A DNA stretch of 64,000 bases from Clostridium swellfunianum. GTDB taxonomy: Bacteria; Bacillota; Clostridia; Clostridiales; Clostridiaceae. The DNA lies in assembly GCF_023656515.1 (NCBI RefSeq), contig NZ_JAMOFV010000006.1, positions 582,025 through 646,024 on the forward strand, written 5' to 3'. The notes beneath the pieces were generated by a model that did no database searches, was not told where the DNA came from, and saw only the letters and a program-made list of their open reading frames with translations. Positions within the stretch are counted from its first letter, which is position 1; the number at the start of each line of letters is the position of its first letter. Both the position numbers and the translations under genes were made by a program. Below are positions 25,885 to 35,246 of the stretch, in pieces.

Positions 25885-27672
25885 ATGTTGAAATTTTTTA
25901 GAAATAAGGTATTCAGAAGAGTATTTATCATATATTCAGCAGTCATTATAACTGCTATGCTAACCCTATCTGTTTTTGTTACTCAGAGCATAAGAAAAAC
26001 TTTAATAAGAAATCAGCTTTATCTGAATGAAAAGATGGTGGATGATGTTAACCAATATTTTAAAAATCAAAATGATGCTACAAAAAATATTGTGGATAGG
26101 CTCTACAGCAATAATGCTGAACTATGGGATATAATAAATTTTTTAAACTATGACTACGAAACATATATAAAACGGCGATTAGATAATTACTATAACTATG
26201 AAGGTTATATCTATGGGGGAGTAAATTCCTTTTTAAAAAGCAGCTTTAATTTAAACAAAAATATTGAAAATATTGTTTTTTATAGTACTAAAAGCGATAA
26301 ATTTGCTATTTTTGATTCCTTAGGAACTATATCCTATGAATATGGTGTAAGTAAAAGTATGCATCCTTACGCAAGTGAGGAAAAGATGACACAAGATTTT
26401 ATTAGCTTGTTAAAGTCATACGACAAATCTGGCAGTCAGGATTCATACTACTACACATTAAATAAAATAAAAGATCCGAATAAGTTGGATTCCATAGGTC
26501 TTGTTATAATAAAATACAGATTAAATTCATTAAAAGATATAATTTCAAAATACGAAGAAGCGGAGAACTATATTGTTGCAGTGAATAAAGATGGAGAGGT
26601 TTTATATGATTCTTCAAGCAAATATACGGGCAAGATTTATCCTTATATAAATATGTTAGAAGTATCAGACAAGCCTGTTTATCTTGATAAATATAGTTAT
26701 GTAGATTTTGCTTCCAGCACTACAGGTATTAGTGTACTAGGAATTTTGCCAGTAGATAATGCACTTAAAAATAACTCATTTATAATTACTACAAGCTACA
26801 TTCTGGCATTTATATTAATTATTCTCGCAGAGCTGATTGTGTTTTTCAAAATAGAGAAACTGTCTAATAGAGTGTACAACATAATACAGGCAATGAAAGA
26901 GGTTCAAAAGGGTAATCTAAAGGTAAAAATAAACACCGGAAATGAAGATGATGAATTTGCTTTGATATCTGATAGCTTCAACAAGATGTGCGAGAAGCTG
27001 GATGGATATATCAATAGAGTTTATCTTTCAGAAATAAAGCAAAAGGATGCAGAAATGCTGGCGCTTCAAAGCCAAATAAATCCTCATTTTTTGTACAACA
27101 CATTAGAAGCTATAAGGATGAAAGCTGTAAGTAATAAGGACAGAGATACTGCTAAGATGCTTTATAATTTATCCGTACTTTATAGAAATATGGTAAAGGG
27201 AAAAACTTTTATAGCTATAAGTGAGGAACTGGAGCACTGCAAGTTGTACTTAGAGCTATTTAAATTTAGATATGCAGGAAAATTTGATTATTGCATAGAT
27301 TTTCAGGAAGAGCTTAAGTCAAAAGAAATAATTAAGCTTACTCTTCAGCCTCTAATAGAAAACTTTATAGTTCATGGAATTGACACAGATAAAGATGATA
27401 ATTATATTTTAATTACTGGAGAAAAAGATGATAAGGATATAATTATAAATATTGAAGACAATGGGAAAGGTATTGATCCTGAGAAAGCTGAAGAGCTTAA
27501 TGAGAAAATGCAAAAGCTTGAACATAGTGATTCCATTGGGCTTATTAATGTTCATGAAAGAATAAAGTTAACCTATGGAGAAAACTATGGATTAACAATA
27601 AAAAGCAGGAGCCCTCAGGGAACTACTATCAGCATAAGGATTCCAGTAAAGGAGGTTGCAGTAAATGTATAA
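25885..27672 (+). CDS. Sensor histidine kinase, YesM type
   Basis: 595 residues. An N-terminal membrane segment (about 12-32), an extracellular sensing region of about 270 residues (dCache-like), a second membrane segment (about 298-322), a HAMP linker (about 323-375), then the His_kinase domain with SQINPHFLYNTLEAIRMKA (His401) and a HATPase_c domain with the G1 box EDNGKGID near residue 530. This is the YesM/LytS architecture used to sense extracellular oligosaccharides, often through the solute-binding protein. It overlaps the response regulator gene by 8 bases. The two permeases and GH130 gene downstream are the expected targets. Confidence 0.93.
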   Translation: MLKFFRNKVFRRVFIIYSAVIITAMLTLSVFVTQSIRKTLIRNQLYLNEKMVDDVNQYFKNQNDATKNIVDRLYSNNAELWDIINFLNYDYETYIKRRLDNYYNYEGYIYGGVNSFLKSSFNLNKNIENIVFYSTKSDKFAIFDSLGTISYEYGVSKSMHPYASEEKMTQDFISLLKSYDKSGSQDSYYYTLNKIKDPNKLDSIGLVIIKYRLNSLKDIISKYEEAENYIVAVNKDGEVLYDSSSKYTGKIYPYINMLEVSDKPVYLDKYSYVDFASSTTGISVLGILPVDNALKNNSFIITTSYILAFILIILAELIVFFKIEKLSNRVYNIIQAMKEVQKGNLKVKINTGNEDDEFALISDSFNKMCEKLDGYINRVYLSEIKQKDAEMLALQSQINPHFLYNTLEAIRMKAVSNKDRDTAKMLYNLSVLYRNMVKGKTFIAISEELEHCKLYLELFKFRYAGKFDYCIDFQEELKSKEIIKLTLQPLIENFIVHGIDTDKDDNYILITGEKDDKDIIINIEDNGKGIDPEKAEELNEKMQKLEHSDSIGLINVHERIKLTYGENYGLTIKSRSPQGTTISIRIPVKEVAVNV

Positions 27673-29224
27673 AGTAATGCTTGTAGACGATGAAATACTA
27701 ATTTTAGATGGCTTAAAAGAACTTATTGACTGGGAAACTCTTGGACTTGAAATAGTTAATACTTCTCTTAATGGAGAAGAAGCTTTAAAGGAGTTTACTG
27801 AGGTTAATCCTGATATTGTAATTACAGACATAAGCATGCCTAAAATGAATGGGTTAATGCTAATAAAAGAAATAAAAGCAATAAGCGATAGGACAAGATT
27901 TATAATTCTTAGTGGATATGATGAATTTAATTATGCAAAGGAAGCAATTAGATTAGGCATAGAAAACTATATACTAAAGCCTATTAATGAAGAAGAGCTA
28001 GAAGCTACTCTAAAAAATACCATTGAAAAATTAAAGTTAAGTTCAAAATTACCTGTTTTAGAAAAAAAAAAGATTGAAATATTAAAGGAAAATATTTTAT
28101 ATAGGTGGGTAACTAACAATATCAGCTCCTACGAATTGAAGGAGAGAGAGTTTGTTTTAGACATAAAACTTGGACTCAGCTTTTATATGGCAGGTATTAT
28201 CAACCTTAAAAAGTGCGATAATCATAAGACTTATGAAATTTACCTGGCTATAAAAGACTTAGCTGAAAAAATGTTAGATTGCTCAGTTTTTAGAGATTTA
28301 GACAACAATATAGTTATAATTTATGGCAGCAATGACTATGAGACTATAAATAAAGATTTTCAAGATATGATTGAAAGTGTTGAAACAATTTTAGAGGAAA
28401 AATATAGCATATTTTATTTCATTACTTTAGGCAGCATTGAAAACGGACATGAGAATGCACATAAGAGCTACCAGACAGCAAGTAAAATACAAGATTATTT
28501 ATTGATATATGGATACAACAAAATTATTACTTATGATATGTTTAGCAGCATGGAAGGCTTTATAGAAGACTCACAGCTTGATGCCAAAGAGTTCAATAAA
28601 GTATTTTTGAGCAAGGATTTAGAAAGCGTTGAGACGTATATAGGTAAAATTTTTGATAATCTTACCACTCAGGCAAGGATAACTCCAGAAGGAATTTATG
28701 ATATAGCAATAAAAATGATATTTTTGATAACTCAGTTAAGCGATGAACTGAAATTGCCAGGATGGGATAAGAAAGAAAATGTAAAAAGTCTAATTACTGA
28801 GGTACTTAGCTTTAAGACTACAGAAGAAATTAAGGAAGTAGTTTTATTAAAGAGCCGAGAGTTTATAAATTTGGTGAATGAGGAACAGAGCAGTATAAGT
28901 CCAATAGTTCAGCAGGTTATTTCCCATATAGATAAGCATTATGGTGAAGAACTTTCTCTAAAGACCCTGGCGCAAAAATATAACATAAACCCATCCTATT
29001 TAGGTCAAGTATTCAATAAAGAAATTGGTGAGTCTTTTTCAGACTACTTAAATAAAATTAGAAATGAAAAAGCAAAAGAGCTTTTATTAAATACAAACTT
29101 AAAGGTTAATGAAATAGCTGTAAAGGTAGGCTATATAGATACCAGCTACTTTTATAGAAAGTTTAGGGATTACTTTGGCATTTCGCCTAACACTATGAGA
29201 AGCTCAAAAAATTATAAACTGTAA
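27665..29224 (+). CDS. Response regulator with AraC output domain, YesN type
   Basis: 519 residues. The receiver domain (1-120) has the acidic pair in LVDDE, the phosphoacceptor Asp55 (VITDISMPKMNG) and Lys103 in ILKPI. A middle region of about 270 residues, typical of YesN proteins, joins it to a C-terminal AraC double helix-turn-helix (about 415-515: LSLKTLAQKYNINPSYLGQV, then VNEIAVKVGYIDTSYFYRKF). It is phosphorylated by the overlapping kinase and should activate transport genes; the permease operon begins 95 bases downstream. Confidence 0.94.
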   Translation: MYKVMLVDDEILILDGLKELIDWETLGLEIVNTSLNGEEALKEFTEVNPDIVITDISMPKMNGLMLIKEIKAISDRTRFIILSGYDEFNYAKEAIRLGIENYILKPINEEELEATLKNTIEKLKLSSKLPVLEKKKIEILKENILYRWVTNNISSYELKEREFVLDIKLGLSFYMAGIINLKKCDNHKTYEIYLAIKDLAEKMLDCSVFRDLDNNIVIIYGSNDYETINKDFQDMIESVETILEEKYSIFYFITLGSIENGHENAHKSYQTASKIQDYLLIYGYNKIITYDMFSSMEGFIEDSQLDAKEFNKVFLSKDLESVETYIGKIFDNLTTQARITPEGIYDIAIKMIFLITQLSDELKLPGWDKKENVKSLITEVLSFKTTEEIKEVVLLKSREFINLVNEEQSSISPIVQQVISHIDKHYGEELSLKTLAQKYNINPSYLGQVFNKEIGESFSDYLNKIRNEKAKELLLNTNLKVNEIAVKVGYIDTSYFYRKFRDYFGISPNTMRSSKNYKL

Positions 29225-29319
29225 TTTTTACATTAAATCTGAATTTAGTCAGCTTTATGAGGCTTTTCTGACATGGTATAGTTTATCTGTGGATAACGTT
29301 TACTAGGGGAGGATGAGCA

Positions 29320-30249
29320 ATGCGTAAATTTATCAAAACCTTTAAGGCTAATAGAGAACTGCTTTTGCTTGCAGCACCAGCTGCCATATGGTTTTTAATT
29401 TTCAGCTATCTGCCTATGTTTGGAGTAGTGATAGCTTTTAAAAATCTAAGGATAACAGGAAAAGGTTTTATAAAAAGTCTTATTGATAGCAAATGGGTAG
29501 GCTTTAAAAATTTCGAGTTTCTTTTTAAAACTAGCGATGCATGGATAATAACAAGGAACACTATTTTGTATAATTTGGTATTCATAGTGCTTGGAATAGT
29601 TATTCCGGTATGCTTGGCTATTATGCTTAATGAGCTTTTAAATAAAAGAATGGCTAAGATATATCAAAGTGCTATGTTTTTGCCATATTTTTTATCTTGG
29701 GTTGTAGTTAGTTATTGCTTATTCGCTTTCTTAAGTGTGGATAAGGGATACATCAACAGCTTAATTATTAAATTTGGAGGCAAGCCAATTTCCTGGTATA
29801 GTGAACCAAAATACTGGCCTTATATACTTATACTTATGAGTCAATGGAAAGGTATAGGTTATGGAACAGTAGTTTACCTTGCTTCTGTAACTGGCATAGA
29901 CAAAACATACTACGAAGCGGCAATGATAGATGGTGCAACGAAATGGCAACAAATTAAATGCATAACTCTGCCATTATTAAAACCAGTTATAACTATATTA
30001 TTTATATTATCTATAGGTAAAATCTTTAATGCGGATTTTGGATTATTCTATCAGCTTCCTAGAAATTCAGGACCTCTTTATCCTGTAACAAATGTAATTG
30101 ATACCTATGTATATAGAGGGTTAATGTCACTAGGTGAAATGGGTATGAGTTCAGCTGCAGCGCTTTATCAATCCTTTGTGGGACTTATATTGATTTTGCT
30201 TTCTAACTATATAGTTAAGAAAATTGATAGTGAAAATTCTTTGTTTTAG
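29320..30249 (+). CDS. Oligosaccharide ABC transporter permease, LplB/YtcP-partner type
   Basis: 309 residues, about six membrane segments. It opens with the LplB-type PAAIWFLIFSYLPMFGVVIAF and carries the EAA loop YEAAMIDGATKWQQIKCITL near residues 205-224. This subgroup of Firmicute permeases works with YesM/YesN kinase pairs and large binding proteins to import oligosaccharides. It begins behind AGGGGAGGA, and the second permease follows after 16 bases. Confidence 0.92.
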   Translation: MRKFIKTFKANRELLLLAAPAAIWFLIFSYLPMFGVVIAFKNLRITGKGFIKSLIDSKWVGFKNFEFLFKTSDAWIITRNTILYNLVFIVLGIVIPVCLAIMLNELLNKRMAKIYQSAMFLPYFLSWVVVSYCLFAFLSVDKGYINSLIIKFGGKPISWYSEPKYWPYILILMSQWKGIGYGTVVYLASVTGIDKTYYEAAMIDGATKWQQIKCITLPLLKPVITILFILSIGKIFNADFGLFYQLPRNSGPLYPVTNVIDTYVYRGLMSLGEMGMSSAAALYQSFVGLILILLSNYIVKKIDSENSLF

Positions 30250-30265
30250 GTGAGGGGGGAAAAGT

Positions 30266-31204
30266 ATGTTATTTAAGAAAAAAGATAGTGTAGATTTTAA
30301 TGAAAACAACAGATTTGGATCCATATCTAAGAAGTCAAATATAGCAGCAAATATTTTTCTGTCCGTCCTTGGTTTGTTTAGTGTCTTACCGTTTATCTTC
30401 GTAGTAATCATATCATTTACAAGCGAAGAAGCTTTGAGAAAAAACGGATATAGCTTTTTTCCAAAAGAAACTAGCCTTGAGGCATACAAGTATGTAATTG
30501 GTTCTACCAGCCAGCTGGTTAAATCCTATGGAGTTACTATTTTAGTAACAGTACTTGGTACAATTATAGGATTGCTGTTGATATCAACTTATGCTTATGC
30601 AATATCAAGAAGCAGCTTTGCATATAAAAAGTTCTTTACAATGCTGTCCTTTTTACCAATGCTGTTTGGAGGCGGTATGGTATCCTTTTATCTAGTGGTT
30701 ACTAGAGTTTTACAGCTTAAGAACAGTATTTGGGCATTAGTACTTCCTATGTGTGTAAGCTCCTGGTACATAATTGTGCTTAGGACCTTCTTTAAAACTT
30801 CGGTACCGGATGCAGTAATAGAGTCAGGCAAAATAGATGGAGCCAGCGAGCTAAGAATTTTCTTTCAAATAGTTTTGCCGGTATCCTTGCCAGGCATGGC
30901 TACTATAGCTTTGTTTTTGACCTTAGGTTATTGGAATGATTGGTTTAATGCAATGTTATTTATAGACAAACCTACTTTAGTGCCTCTGCAATACATGCTT
31001 ATGAGAATAGAAAACAGTATAGAATTTTTGACACAAAATGCTACTAAGCTCGGAGCTACGCAGGTTGCAGCAGCTGCAAATCTTCCAAAGGAAACTGCAA
31101 AGATGGCTATGGTTGTTCTAGCTACAGCACCTATAATTTTTGCATATCCATTTTTCCAGAAGTATTTTGTAAATGGGTTAACAATAGGAGCTGTTAAAGA
31201 ATAG
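30266..31204 (+). CDS. Oligosaccharide ABC transporter permease, LplC type
   Basis: 312 residues, about six membrane segments; partner of the permease immediately upstream. The EAA loop reads IESGKIDGASELRIFFQIVL (near residues 192-211), with Glu-Ser in place of Glu-Ala-Ala, as is common in LplC proteins, and the C-terminus ends FVNGLTIGAVKE, a hallmark of the subgroup. No ATPase gene is present, so a shared ATPase elsewhere is assumed. Start behind GTGAGGGGGG. Confidence 0.93.
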   Translation: MLFKKKDSVDFNENNRFGSISKKSNIAANIFLSVLGLFSVLPFIFVVIISFTSEEALRKNGYSFFPKETSLEAYKYVIGSTSQLVKSYGVTILVTVLGTIIGLLLISTYAYAISRSSFAYKKFFTMLSFLPMLFGGGMVSFYLVVTRVLQLKNSIWALVLPMCVSSWYIIVLRTFFKTSVPDAVIESGKIDGASELRIFFQIVLPVSLPGMATIALFLTLGYWNDWFNAMLFIDKPTLVPLQYMLMRIENSIEFLTQNATKLGATQVAAAANLPKETAKMAMVVLATAPIIFAYPFFQKYFVNGLTIGAVKE

Positions 31205-31249
31205 TACGGAGTTTTAAAAGTTGATTTTAATAAGGTTAGGAGAAGAAAA

Positions 31250-32236
31250 ATGAAGAAAAAAACTATTATAGGACCAGCACTTCCTAATATTCCATGGGAA
31301 GAAAGACCAGAGGGATGTAATGATGCCGTTTGGCGTTATTCTAATAATCCAATTATTCCAAGAAATTTGCTTCCTTTTTCTAACAGCATATTTAACAGCG
31401 CTGTAGTGCCTTATGAAGGCAAGTTTGCTGGAGTATTTAGATGTGATGATAAAAGACGTGAAATGAGAATTCATTCTGGCTTTAGTGAAGACGGATTAAA
31501 GTGGAATATAGATGTTAATCCAATAAAATTCCAATGTGAAGATAAGGAAATAGGGCAGTTTGAATATGCCTACGATCCTAGAGTTTGCTTTATAGAAGAT
31601 AGATACTATGTTACCTGGTGCAATGGATATCACGGACCAACTATAGGGGTAGCCTATACTCATGATTTTAAAGAATTTCATCAGCTTGAAAATGCATTTT
31701 TGCCTTATAACAGAAATGGAGTTATGTTCCCAAGAAAGATAAACGGCAATTATGCAATGCTGAGCAGACCTAGTGATACCGGACATACCTCTTTTGGAGA
31801 TATATTTTATAGCGAGAGTCCTGATTTAGTTTTCTGGGGTAAGCATCGTCATGTTATGGCACCAAGAGGCTGGTGGCAGAGCACTAAAATAGGTGCTGGA
31901 CCAACGCCTATAGAAACTACTGAAGGATGGCTTGTATTCTATCACGGTGTTTTAACCTCCTGTAATGGATACGTATATCATTTTGGAGCTGCACTATTGG
32001 ATTTGGAGCAGCCTTGGAAGGTTTTATATAGAACTGAGCCATATTTAATGTCCCCTCAAACACTATATGAGTGTGTTGGAGACGTACCAAACGTAGTGTT
32101 TCCTTGTGCAGCTTTAGCTGACAGTGAAACAGGAAGAATAGCTATATACTATGGGGCTGCAGATACCGTAACAGGCATTGCCTTTACTCAAGTTGATGAG
32201 CTTATAGAATATATTAAAAACAATTCAAAATTATAG
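31250..32236 (+). CDS. GH130 mannoside phosphorylase, probably acting on beta-1,4-mannosyl-N-acetylglucosamine
   Basis: 328 residues, full length for GH130, cytoplasmic. From memory it resembles the GH130_2 enzymes of N-glycan catabolism (Uhgb_MP, BT1033): segments [45 protein letters not shown] and [19 protein letters not shown]. The general acid is Asp109 in YAYDPRVCF. The enzyme uses phosphate to split Man-beta-1,4-GlcNAc into mannose 1-phosphate and GlcNAc; beta-1,4-manno-oligosaccharides are the alternative. It is the last gene behind the two permeases (45 bases) and ends at a strong terminator, so import and phosphorolysis are co-expressed. Confidence 0.9.
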   Translation: MKKKTIIGPALPNIPWEERPEGCNDAVWRYSNNPIIPRNLLPFSNSIFNSAVVPYEGKFAGVFRCDDKRREMRIHSGFSEDGLKWNIDVNPIKFQCEDKEIGQFEYAYDPRVCFIEDRYYVTWCNGYHGPTIGVAYTHDFKEFHQLENAFLPYNRNGVMFPRKINGNYAMLSRPSDTGHTSFGDIFYSESPDLVFWGKHRHVMAPRGWWQSTKIGAGPTPIETTEGWLVFYHGVLTSCNGYVYHFGAALLDLEQPWKVLYRTEPYLMSPQTLYECVGDVPNVVFPCAALADSETGRIAIYYGAADTVTGIAFTQVDELIEYIKNNSKL

Positions 32237-32243
32237 TCCTAAT

Positions 32244-32285
32244 AAAAGTGTCCTATTAGATTAAGGTTTAATAGGACACTTTTTA
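32244..32285 (+). terminator. Intrinsic terminator after the GH130 gene
   Basis: AAAAGTGTCCTATTA (32244-32258) pairs perfectly with TAATAGGACACTTTT (32269-32283), 15 pairs with a 10-base loop and a T-run. Confidence 0.92.
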
Positions 32286-32338
32286 GCTGATGAAAATGAT
32301 TTATGGATATAAATATTAGAGTTTATTATAATAAAAAG

Positions 32339-32379
32339 GTGAAAATATACATATGAAATTTTCACAGTAAATGTATAAT
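32339..32379 (+). promoter_or_regulatory. Probable promoter and operator of the binding-protein gene
   Basis: An inverted repeat GTGAAAAT (32339-32346) / ATTTTCAC (32358-32365) lies just upstream of a -10 box TATAAT (32374-32379). There is no good -35 box, so activator binding at the repeat, perhaps by the YesN-type regulator, is a reasonable guess. Confidence 0.4.
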
Positions 32380-32462
32380 TAATACACTATAAAAAATATT
32401 TGCCCAAATCTATAATAAAACTGTAAACGATGAGCAATAAAAAGTTAGATGGAGGGAAGTAC

Positions 32463-33932
32463 ATGTTAAGATTTAAAAAACTAATGGCATTAACCATGGG
32501 AGTTTTAGTAGCATCATCTGTTGTACTAACTGGCTGTGGAAAAGAAAAGGGTTCAGAAACAACTAATAATTCAAAGGATAAACCAGTTGAGCTTACTTGG
32601 TATACCATAGGAGCACCTCAAGCTGATACACCAAAGGTTCAAGAAGAGATAAACAAGTATACTAAAGAAAAAATTGGTGCTACTATTAACATTAAGCAAA
32701 TTGACTGGGGTGATTATACTCAGAAAATGCAAGTTGTAGTTAATTCAGGAGAAGAGTATGATATAGCATTTACTTGCTCATGGGCTAATGATTACTTAAC
32801 AAATTCCAGAAAAGGAGCCTTTCTTGCACTAAATGATGAAAAGAATAATCTTTTAGATAAGTATGGAAAGGAAACCTACAATGCAGTAGATAAAAACTTC
32901 TGGGAAGGCGCAAAGATTGACGGAAAAATTTATGCTGTACCTACCAATAAAGAACTTGGTGTAGCTCCAATGTGGGTTTTCACTAAGGAATATGTTGATA
33001 AATATAAGATAGATGTTACAAAGATAAAGAAATTAGAAGACTTAGAGCCATATCTTAAGATAATAAAAGAAAAAGAACCAGATGTAGTTCCATTCTATAT
33101 TACAAAAGACTACTCAGTTCCAAACTATTTTGATAAGACTGTTGAACCAGTTGGAGTAGCTTTAGATGATAGTGGATTAAAGGCAGTAAATACTTTTGAA
33201 ACAGACGTACTTAAAAAAGAATTAGCAACAATGAACAAATATTACAAAGCAGGATATATCAATAAGGATGCTGCTACTGCTAAAGATGACAAAGCAGTTA
33301 AGAGATTTGTAACTAAAGCTGATGGACAGCCATTTGCTGATGCATTATGGTCAAAGGATTTAGGCTACCCAGTAGTTTCTACTCCTATTATGGATACTTA
33401 TATAACAAATGGATCAACTACAGGAGCAATGCAGGCTATATCAGTAACTTCAAAGCATCCAGACAAGGCTATGCAGTTTTTAAATCTTTTAAATACAGAT
33501 CCAAAGCTAAGAAACCTTGTTAACTACGGTTTAGAAGGAACTCATTACGAGAAAATTGCTGATAATCAAATTAAAATATTACCAGGACAAAAGAATTACT
33601 CAGTACCTTACTTTGCTCTAGGTAACTTATTCATAACTTATACTTTAGAGGGTGACCCAGCAAATAAGTGGGATGAATTCAAGAAATTTAATGAAGCCTC
33701 AAAGAAGTCACCAATACTTGGATTTAAGTTTGACACTACTTCAGTAAATACTGAAATAGCTGCAATGAAAAATGTTATAGACGAATTCTCAGCATCATTA
33801 TATAGCGGAACTGTAGAGCCAACTGAATACTTAGATAAAATGAATTCTAAGCTTAAAGCTTCAGGCCTAGAAAAAGTTTTAGCTGAAATGCAAAAGCAAA
33901 TAGATGCATGGAAGGCATCAGGAAATAAATAA
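32463..33932 (+). CDS. Oligosaccharide-binding lipoprotein of the ABC transporter
   Basis: 489 residues. A lipoprotein signal peptide ends in VVLTGCGKEKG, followed by the first strand of a family 1 binding protein (VELTWYTIGAPQADTPKVQE) and a bilobal fold with the DUF3502-like C-terminal half typical of LplA/YtcQ proteins of about 500 residues. It captures an oligosaccharide and hands it to the two permeases upstream. The start is ATG 32463 with GGAGGG six bases before it; ATG at 32430 has no such site and would spoil the signal peptide. It is a separate transcript, flanked by terminators on both sides, allowing higher expression than the permeases. Confidence 0.92.
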   Translation: MLRFKKLMALTMGVLVASSVVLTGCGKEKGSETTNNSKDKPVELTWYTIGAPQADTPKVQEEINKYTKEKIGATINIKQIDWGDYTQKMQVVVNSGEEYDIAFTCSWANDYLTNSRKGAFLALNDEKNNLLDKYGKETYNAVDKNFWEGAKIDGKIYAVPTNKELGVAPMWVFTKEYVDKYKIDVTKIKKLEDLEPYLKIIKEKEPDVVPFYITKDYSVPNYFDKTVEPVGVALDDSGLKAVNTFETDVLKKELATMNKYYKAGYINKDAATAKDDKAVKRFVTKADGQPFADALWSKDLGYPVVSTPIMDTYITNGSTTGAMQAISVTSKHPDKAMQFLNLLNTDPKLRNLVNYGLEGTHYEKIADNQIKILPGQKNYSVPYFALGNLFITYTLEGDPANKWDEFKKFNEASKKSPILGFKFDTTSVNTEIAAMKNVIDEFSASLYSGTVEPTEYLDKMNSKLKASGLEKVLAEMQKQIDAWKASGNK

Positions 33933-33955
33933 GGATAGCTTTTAATATTGAATTT

Positions 33956-34014
33956 AAAAATCCCTTTTGTAGATGTAATTTTAATAAATTTATTTGCAAA
34001 AGGGATTTTATTTT
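33956..34014 (+). terminator. Intrinsic terminator after the binding-protein gene
   Basis: AAAAATCCCTTTTG (33956-33969) pairs with CAAAAGGGATTTT (33997-34009), followed by ATTTT. Confidence 0.85.
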
Positions 34015-34024
34015 AACAGGTATA

Positions 34025-34053
34025 TTGCTAACCTAAAATGTATAAGATATAAT
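34025..34053 (+). promoter_or_regulatory. Sigma-A promoter of the GntR/LacI-type regulator
   Basis: TTGCTA (34025-34030), 17-base spacer, TATAAT (34048-34053). The imperfect inverted repeat TGTATA...TATACG around 34039-34058 overlaps the -10 and could be an autoregulatory operator. Confidence 0.6.
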
Positions 34054-34106
34054 ATACGTAAACAATAATGACTTAAATGATATATCATTTACAAGTGGAG
34101 GAATAT

Positions 34107-35225
34107 ATGACTGAGGACAAAAAATCTCTTTACAGCCAAATAGTAGATTATTTGATAGGCATGATAGAGAATAAGGAAATACAGGTTGGCGATAGACTTC
34201 CTACAGAATTAGAGCTTATGGAAAAATTTAATGTAAGCAGAATTACTGCTAAGAGAGCTCTGGAGGAACTGAAAAATAAAGGCTTGATATATAGAAAAAA
34301 AGGTCATGGAAGCTTCCTAAGCAAGACTTTGGAAAAAGAAAATAATATTCAGCAGAAAATTATTTCTATGATCATTCCTTATGAAAATTCCACTGGAAGA
34401 TTTATAGACTATATAAGAGGCGCTGCGGATTATCTTTACTCTAAAGGATATTTGTTGTCTATTAACTGTACTGATGGCTATGAGGCTAAAGAGAGAGATT
34501 TTTTAATAAGTATGTCAGGTATGGGGGTAAGCGGTATAATATATTATCCAACCAATAGAATAAATAACTTTGATATACTAAGTGCTCTTTATATGAATGA
34601 GTATCCAATTGTTCTAATAGACAAATACTTTGATTCCTTACCCTTAAGCTATTCTGTATCAGATAACTTTGCTGGAGGATATGAATCCTGCAAACACCTT
34701 ATTGACCTTGGACACAGAAACATAGCCTTTATGTCTAGTATAAATATAGAAAAGGTATCTTCCGTAAGAGAAAGATTTCTTGGATATTGTAAGGCATTAA
34801 AGGATAACGGCCTTAAGATTACCAGTGATTTTATACTAACAGAGTTTTTAGATGGCATAGCCACAGAAACTGCAGGGGAGGTAAACATTGATTATACCCC
34901 AAGCCTGCTTGAAAAATTAATAGACAAAGAGGTAACTGCTGTAATAGCTGAAAATGACTACATTGCTCTTGACATTATAAAAGCTTTGGAAGCAATACAG
35001 GTAGAAATGCCTAATGATATATCATTAATTGGATTTGATAATATACCAATATTAAGTCAAATGAATATACAGTTAACCACTATAGAACAGGATTTTTATG
35101 AAATTGGAAGAAAAGCAGCAGTAATTGTTGTTGATGCTATAGAGGGAAAAAATCGTAAACAGATTAAAGAAATTACCCCAATTAAACTTATTGAAAGAAA
35201 TTCTACTAGCAAGGCTGCTAGATAA
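34107..35225 (+). CDS. Transcriptional regulator: GntR DNA-binding domain fused to LacI-type sensor (AraR-like)
   Basis: 372 residues. Residues about 1-75 form a GntR winged helix-turn-helix (YSQIVDYLIGMIENKEIQVG, LPTELELMEKFNVSRITAKR); residues about 90-365 form a periplasmic-binding-protein-like sensor as in LacI and AraR (GYLLSINCTDGYEA, IVLIDKYF, GHRNIAFMS, PNDISLIGFDNIPILSQMN). It probably represses until a sugar binds. ATG 34107 is chosen because GTGGAGGA ends 4 bases before it, whereas ATG 34077 has no site. The GH38 gene follows after 21 bases and is the nearest target; inducer unknown, a mannoside likely. Confidence 0.92.
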   Translation: MTEDKKSLYSQIVDYLIGMIENKEIQVGDRLPTELELMEKFNVSRITAKRALEELKNKGLIYRKKGHGSFLSKTLEKENNIQQKIISMIIPYENSTGRFIDYIRGAADYLYSKGYLLSINCTDGYEAKERDFLISMSGMGVSGIIYYPTNRINNFDILSALYMNEYPIVLIDKYFDSLPLSYSVSDNFAGGYESCKHLIDLGHRNIAFMSSINIEKVSSVRERFLGYCKALKDNGLKITSDFILTEFLDGIATETAGEVNIDYTPSLLEKLIDKEVTAVIAENDYIALDIIKALEAIQVEMPNDISLIGFDNIPILSQMNIQLTTIEQDFYEIGRKAAVIVVDAIEGKNRKQIKEITPIKLIERNSTSKAAR

Positions 35226-35246
35226 TTTATTAAAAGGAGAAAAATT

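Noticed and set aside
30151-30489. Minus-strand frame of 112 codons spanning the two permease genes
   Set aside because: It is a shadow of the start of the second permease gene; composition and motifs belong to the plus strand.
31496-31786. Minus-strand frame of 96 codons within the GH130 gene
   Set aside because: Lies wholly inside a well-supported gene and has no start signal.
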